DNA of 64,000 nucleotides. It comes from Parascedosporium putredinis (Eukaryota > Ascomycota > Sordariomycetes > Microascales > Microascaceae). The stretch covers positions 248,001-312,000 of the forward strand of contig CASHTG010000013.1 in assembly GCA_949357655.1 (NCBI GenBank), given 5' to 3'. Each line of letters opens with the position of its first letter. Position 1 is the first letter of the stretch. A program made the translations under genes and the position numbers. The notes under the pieces are model-generated. The model was given only the letters and a program-made list of their open reading frames with translations. It was not told the origin of the DNA and did no database searches. This document shows positions 59,780 to 64,000 of the stretch, piece after piece.

Positions 59780-60990
59780 CTACTTGGAGAGAACGGTGGT
59801 CCAGTCGTTCTTCTTCGCCCAGTCTTCCCACGAAGTCATGGGACACTCAATGCCATTCTACGAAAATGAAGCTACGTTAGCCCAACCACCAGTCATAAAG
59901 TGGCTTGTCTTGGAAGAACATGTGCAATACGTACCTCTACCAAGTCCTTGGCCGTGAGCAGGTCATACCCTCCGTCATAGCCCGGCTCCGAGGTATAATC
60001 AAACATGTGGGTTACCTCGATCCCAAGGTCCCTATCGAACGCGGAAGCAATCAGCTCCTCCTGGGAGACCTGCTCGTAACTCGCGTCAACGCCAACAATC
60101 TTTCCCCAGGTCTCGATCCATTCGCGCCATGAGCAAAAGGTGCCGGCGGCCATGTACGCCTTGCCGGGGGCATCTGGTACACGGCGTAGGTGAAATTTCC
60201 CATGTCCGATACCGGGTCAAGATGCGGGACAAGCTTATCAGGACTCGTGGTGAACCGCATTTTGAAGCTCCCGTCGGCATTCTTGAAGTGTGTTAGCATT
60301 GTAGGTTGCGGCTGCTCGTGGTTTTTTTTTTTTGTGTTTCACTTAACCATGGCGGACTAGGGATATAGGGAGGAGAAAAAAATACTAGATATAGAGATCA
60401 AACATACCTTTTTAAAGTACGACTCTGGCAAGATGTTGTAGCTGGTGAAAAATATCCGGTATGGATGCATGACGTTTTAGCAGCCAGCTCGGGATACTTT
60501 TCCTCGAGGTACAAGGGAAAGATGTCGGCTTTCGCATCAAAGTGGTACAGCTCCGTGATCTTGCCGCCCGTGGCCTTGCCAGCATGGCTCAGCGTCGACA
60601 CGAGGAAAACCTCGAGCGTATCCGCCGTGGTGGCCGCCGCATCAGCAATGTTCTTGCCCTGGCGATACTCGACATCGTACGCGATGCGACGGCAGGTGAT
60701 GCCCTGTTCCGACGCCTTGGCGCGGTAGTCGGGGCGCATAAAGGGCTCCCAGTAGTTGGTGACGCTAAAGATGACGTGGGCGCCCTTGAAGGCCGACTCG
60801 AGCGTGGCGACGTCGTCGAGATCGGCGGCCACCACCTCGATGCCCGGAGCATCGGCGACGAGCTGGAGGGCGGCGGGGATTCCGGGTTACGGCAGAGACC
60901 TCGCACGCGGAAGCCGGCTTTGTGGAAGCGGCGGGCGACGGAGCCGCCTTGGTTGCCGGTGGCGCCGACGACGCAAATAAGCTTGGACAT
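59780..60990 (-). CDS. NmrA-like NAD(P)-binding (atypical short-chain dehydrogenase) protein
   Basis: Rossmann-fold protein of the NmrA/HSCARG type, usually a redox-sensing regulator or an isoflavone-reductase-like enzyme. It starts at ATG 60,988-60,990 with the NAD(P)-binding GATGNQGGSVAR. The body has DLDDVATLESAFKGAH, VFSVTNYWE and YFDAKAD-like segments typical of the family. Introns: 60,282-60,407 and 59,858-59,934, both GT-AG with GCTAAC or a similar branch site. The last exon ends in TSWEDWAKKNDW and stops at 59,780-59,782, a usual end for the family. Frame changes near 60,880, 60,450 and 60,165 each sit at a C- or T-run. About 300 residues, normal length. Close to the LaeA-like gene and divergent from it. 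Confidence 0.87.
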
Positions 60991-62142
60991 GCTGTGGGCG
61001 TGGACCAAAAAAAAAAACTTAACAAGCAAACAAACAATTAATATAACCAGAGGGGAACAAACAAACAAGAAACGGGCGTGTGTGGTGGGACGAGTGCGTT
61101 GGGTGTCACAAAGGGGGAAAAAGAGGGTTCGCACTATAATACAAGTAATGCTGCGAACCGCGGATGTATTCTTTGGAGGGGAAATGGGGTCTGAGGGGTT
61201 ATTGCGTCGATGTCGCCGCCCTTGGGCAGCCGAGTCCCCCAACAACGACACATTCTCCAGTCAAGTGGACAGTTGGTGACCAGGGGTGCAATGGAGGGGC
61301 GGGGGACAATGGAAGGGTTACGAGGAAGAGGTCCAAACCACGCGCGCTTTTCCTCATGCGTGTGTGAAGCGAGGGGCTTGAAGAAACGAAAGAGGTGGCG
61401 CGGCGGGGAGCTCTCTCCGGTGCAGCCAGGTCCTGTCCGCGCTGGCCATTCTCCTCCTTTGGTCGCCCTTCCTTTCCCTTGTTAAGCCAAATATTGAGTG
61501 GTACGGCTTGCTCCAGTCTAGTCCCCCCTTCCCCCACGAAGAGGGTCAAGTCGAAGCCGCGTTTCCTCATCGAGGTTAGTAGCTTTTCGCCAACGCGCAG
61601 AGAACCCACCGCCATTGGAGGGAACGTGGAAAAGATAATGGCCTTCTGGCGTTGCTGGCTTCTTCCAGGTTTACGCCGGCGTGAGAAGAAAACAGGGAGC
61701 ATTTCAGCATTTGTGCACCCATTTTCGGCTAGAACCGTGCACGTAGGGCCCAGCCGTCGCGTGGGGAGACGGTCAAAGCGGGTTAGCCGGAACTCGTCCC
61801 CGCCGAGAGGAAAAAGGCGAATGGTGCGAATGGTGCGAATGGTGCGAGCAAAAAGATAGGGATGGGGTCGGCCACGGCTCGTCGGCGCCTCGGTTTTTTC
61901 TTCTTCGATTAAAGATTCCACGGCCATCTTATTATTTCCCACAGACGTGCCCACCACACCCACCCGACTGTTTCTCTCCATTACCCGCTCTCCGTAGTAC
62001 GCACCTCGCGCGCAGGATCCGCAACTTTAAAGTGCACTGCAACCAGGATATCTCCACTGGCACATCTCATTGCCCATCAAGCGTAGTTTTTCTTTTTTCT
62101 GGCGATTCTTTTTTATTGTTAATATATTGTTCAACAAAAGAC
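60991..62142. other. Shared upstream region of the divergent NmrA-like and LaeA-like genes
   Basis: Both genes start away from this 1.15-kb stretch, so it holds two promoters. It contains A- and C-rich tracts and a 9-bp tandem repeat (GAATGGTGC x3, about 61,819-61,845). A 260-codon open frame on the minus strand (61,199-61,981) has no family signature and is probably not a gene. Confidence 0.55.
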
Positions 62143-63411
62143 ATGGCCGGAAGCCCCGGGAAAGCGGGGTCGAGTCCTGCTCGCCCCTCGGCCTCGCCTC
62201 CCGCCGCGCACGACTCGCCATCATCGGGTGGAGAGGCGGGAGAAGATGCGCCAGCTCCCCTTCAGATTGACGTAGGTCGAGCCCTTTCGACAGACCATTT
62301 GACGATTTTCCTTGGACGGAACCAAAGCAGTGTGAAAGCGTTGCGCTAACTGTTGACCGCTTCTCCGTAGCACGCCTACGATGTCCACGATGACGCCGAT
62401 TCCTCCTACGGCTCCGACGCCGCCTCCGCCAACACGGGCTCCATCTCCTCCTCCATCTTCCACTACCAGTACGAAAACGGCCGACGCTACCACGCCTACC
62501 GCGAGGGCCAATACGTCCTGCCCAACGACGACCAGGAGCAGGAGCGCCTCAATCTCCAACATCACATTTGGCGCCTATTACTAGGCGGCTCCCTCTACTC
62601 GGTGCCCCTGTCCGATCCCGCGCCCGGCGCCGAGATGCGCGTGCTCGATCTTGGCACGGGCACGGGCGTCTGGGCCATCGATATCGCCGACGAGTTCCCC
62701 TCCTGGCAGGTCTACGGCGTCGACCTCTCCCCATCCAGCCCGAATGGGTCCCCGTCAATTGCCAGTTCCACGTCGACGACTACGAGGACGACTGGACGTA
62801 CCGCGACGATGAGAAATTCGACTTTATCCACGGCCGCGCCCTCTGCGGTACCTCGTCCGACTGGCCGCGGCTGTACGGCCGCATAAAAGAGAACCTCAAG
62901 CCCGGCGGCTGGGTCGAGATCCAAGAGTACGACGCCTGGATTTATAGTGATGATGATAGTTTTGAGCGCGCGCCGTGGACCAAGGAGTGGGTGGAGAAGC
63001 TGGACGAGGCGAGCCTCAAGTTTGGCCGGCAAATCAACATGGCCAAGTACCACAAGCAGTGGATGATTGATGCCGGATTCGAGGATGTTGTCGAGGAAGT
63101 CAAGCGGGTATGTATCTTTTTGACTCTTTTGTTCCCTACCTCCCACAGTCTCTTTGCTTCGTTGGAAAAGGGAGCAACGCAAAAACTGTTACGCCCCAGA
63201 AGCTAACCGTGTCGCCCTAGATACCCATCGGGAAATGGGCCAAGGATCCCGCGCTGAAAGAGCTGGGCAAATTCGAGCTGATTCACATGCAAATGTCTGT
63301 CGACTCCCACACCCCGGCCCTTTTACCCGTGTCTGGGGGTATTCCAACGAGCAAGTCCAGGTGTTGATAGAGGGCGTGAAGCGCGAGTTCGGAGCCGCGA
63401 TCACCGCTTGA
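62143..63411 (+). CDS. LaeA/UMTA-like SAM-dependent methyltransferase
   Basis: Predicted class I methyltransferase related to LaeA and to the large fungal UMTA family; some members regulate secondary metabolism, others modify small molecules. Exon 1 from ATG 62,143 encodes a Ser/Pro/Ala-rich leader. Intron 62,272-62,370. Exon 2 has EQERLNLQHHIW, the SAM motif VLDLGTGTGVWAIDIADEFP (about 62,640-62,700), VYGVDLSP, DYEDDW and LKPGGWVEIQE. Intron 63,108-63,220 (GCTAAC branch site). Exon 3 ends at TGA 63,409-63,411. Frame changes near 62,735 (C-run) and 63,325 (T-run) interrupt it. About 340 residues, normal for the family. Whether it acts on the upstream cluster cannot be told from sequence. Confidence 0.9.
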
Positions 63412-64000
63412 TCACGGCCTACCGGTTTATACGGGGTAGGAAGCCATCCTCGTAGGTAGGGCAGATTGTGCTCTGAAGAAAGCGATGAGCGCGTGTGCGT
63501 TGGGGGAAAGGGGAAAAGGGAAAAGGAAAAGGGAGGAGGGATTAACTTGGCCGAGGCCTCCCAAAGTCATGGGAAGCGGACGCGGAGCATTTCATTTGTG
63601 CATAATTGTCGTTCACGGTACTGGTGCTGGATGGCTGGGTCGATATTACTTTACTAAAGCGATTGATGCATTGATTTTCTCATTTTGATGACTCCTAGCT
63701 GTTGCAAAAGGCAAGAAATGTGTTGAAATGTGGGCTGTTCAAGGTTGGAGAGGATACAGTCTGAAGACGAGGACGTGAGATGGAGAGAGTCGCATATCGT
63801 AGACGACAAGTTGACCAGGACAGGATCAGCGATCCATATTTCCGACCGCAATAACCTCGAACCAATTAACTGGGCTAGGAAAGTGTTGCGGGTACGGCCA
63901 TATTCTATGAATCAAACTGCCCGACTCCCATCACAGCACCGCGGCCCGCCCTTGCAGCGTCGGACAAGGGTCTCGAAATCGAGAAGCATAGATACATCAA
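63412..64000. other. Right-edge non-coding stretch
   Basis: 3' flank of the methyltransferase gene. It has a purine-rich GGGGAAAAGG-type tract at 63,505-63,540. No gene supported before the window ends. Confidence 0.55.

Noticed and set aside
61199..61981. 260-codon open frame, minus strand, between the NmrA-like and LaeA-like genes
   Set aside because: No domain, Arg/Ser/Pro-rich composition, contains a translated 9-bp repeat, and fills the shared promoter of two well-supported divergent genes.

Overview
The window is nuclear DNA of a filamentous ascomycete, most likely a hypocrealean (Cordyceps/Tolypocladium/Fusarium-like) fungus. Genes are split by short GT-AG introns of about 55-130 bp, several with CTAAC-type branch sites. 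TTAGGG telomere-type motifs occur in the spacers. The genes include a fungal multimodular peptide synthetase with internal N-methyltransferase domains, a highly reducing polyketide synthase (HR-PKS) and a LaeA-like methyltransferase.

Layout. (1) 1-19,272, minus: a cyclosporin-synthetase-like NRPS that runs off the left edge; five modules are visible (C*-A-T, C-A-T, then three C-A-M-T modules, the last cut inside or just after its M domain). (2) 21,389-25,642, minus: a full-size ABC-B (MDR-type) exporter. (3) A 4.5-kb spacer without genes. (4) 30,184-38,715, plus: an HR-PKS (KS-AT-DH-MT-ER-KR-ACP) with an in-frame NGT-type minisatellite between KS and AT. Together these look like the right half of a lipopeptide or depsipeptide gene cluster. 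(5) 39,590-40,354, plus: Sec66, a housekeeping ER-translocon gene that probably marks the cluster edge. (6) 40,918-44,431, minus: a large JmjC/cupin-like protein with an acidic repeat. (7) 44,432-47,604: gene-poor, with a diverged direct repeat. (8) 47,605-48,888, minus: a bZIP-type regulator. (9) 48,889-55,416: gene-poor, with several short tandem repeats. (10) 55,417-58,922, plus: a derived SNF2-family ATPase. (11) 59,780-60,990, minus: an NmrA-like NAD(P)-binding protein. (12) 62,143-63,411, plus: a LaeA/UMTA-like methyltransferase.

How the parts may work together (inference). The NRPS builds an N-methylated peptide. Its first adenylation domain lacks the Asp that normally holds the alpha-amino group, so the chain may begin with a hydroxy acid or another non-amino acid. 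Modules 2 and 4 share one specificity code (the cyclosporin Val code, as I remember it) and modules 3 and 5 share another. The HR-PKS would supply a reduced, possibly C-methylated acyl or hydroxyacyl unit. The ABC protein would export the product or give self-resistance. The bZIP and LaeA-like proteins are possible regulators, but they lie beyond a housekeeping gene.

Caution on sequence quality. Nearly every long gene, including housekeeping Sec66, is interrupted by one-base frame changes, mostly at short homopolymers and mostly looking like one missing base. I read these as assembly or sequencing indels rather than gene decay, and I treat the genes as intact unless stated. Exon borders are hand-placed and approximate where not given exactly.
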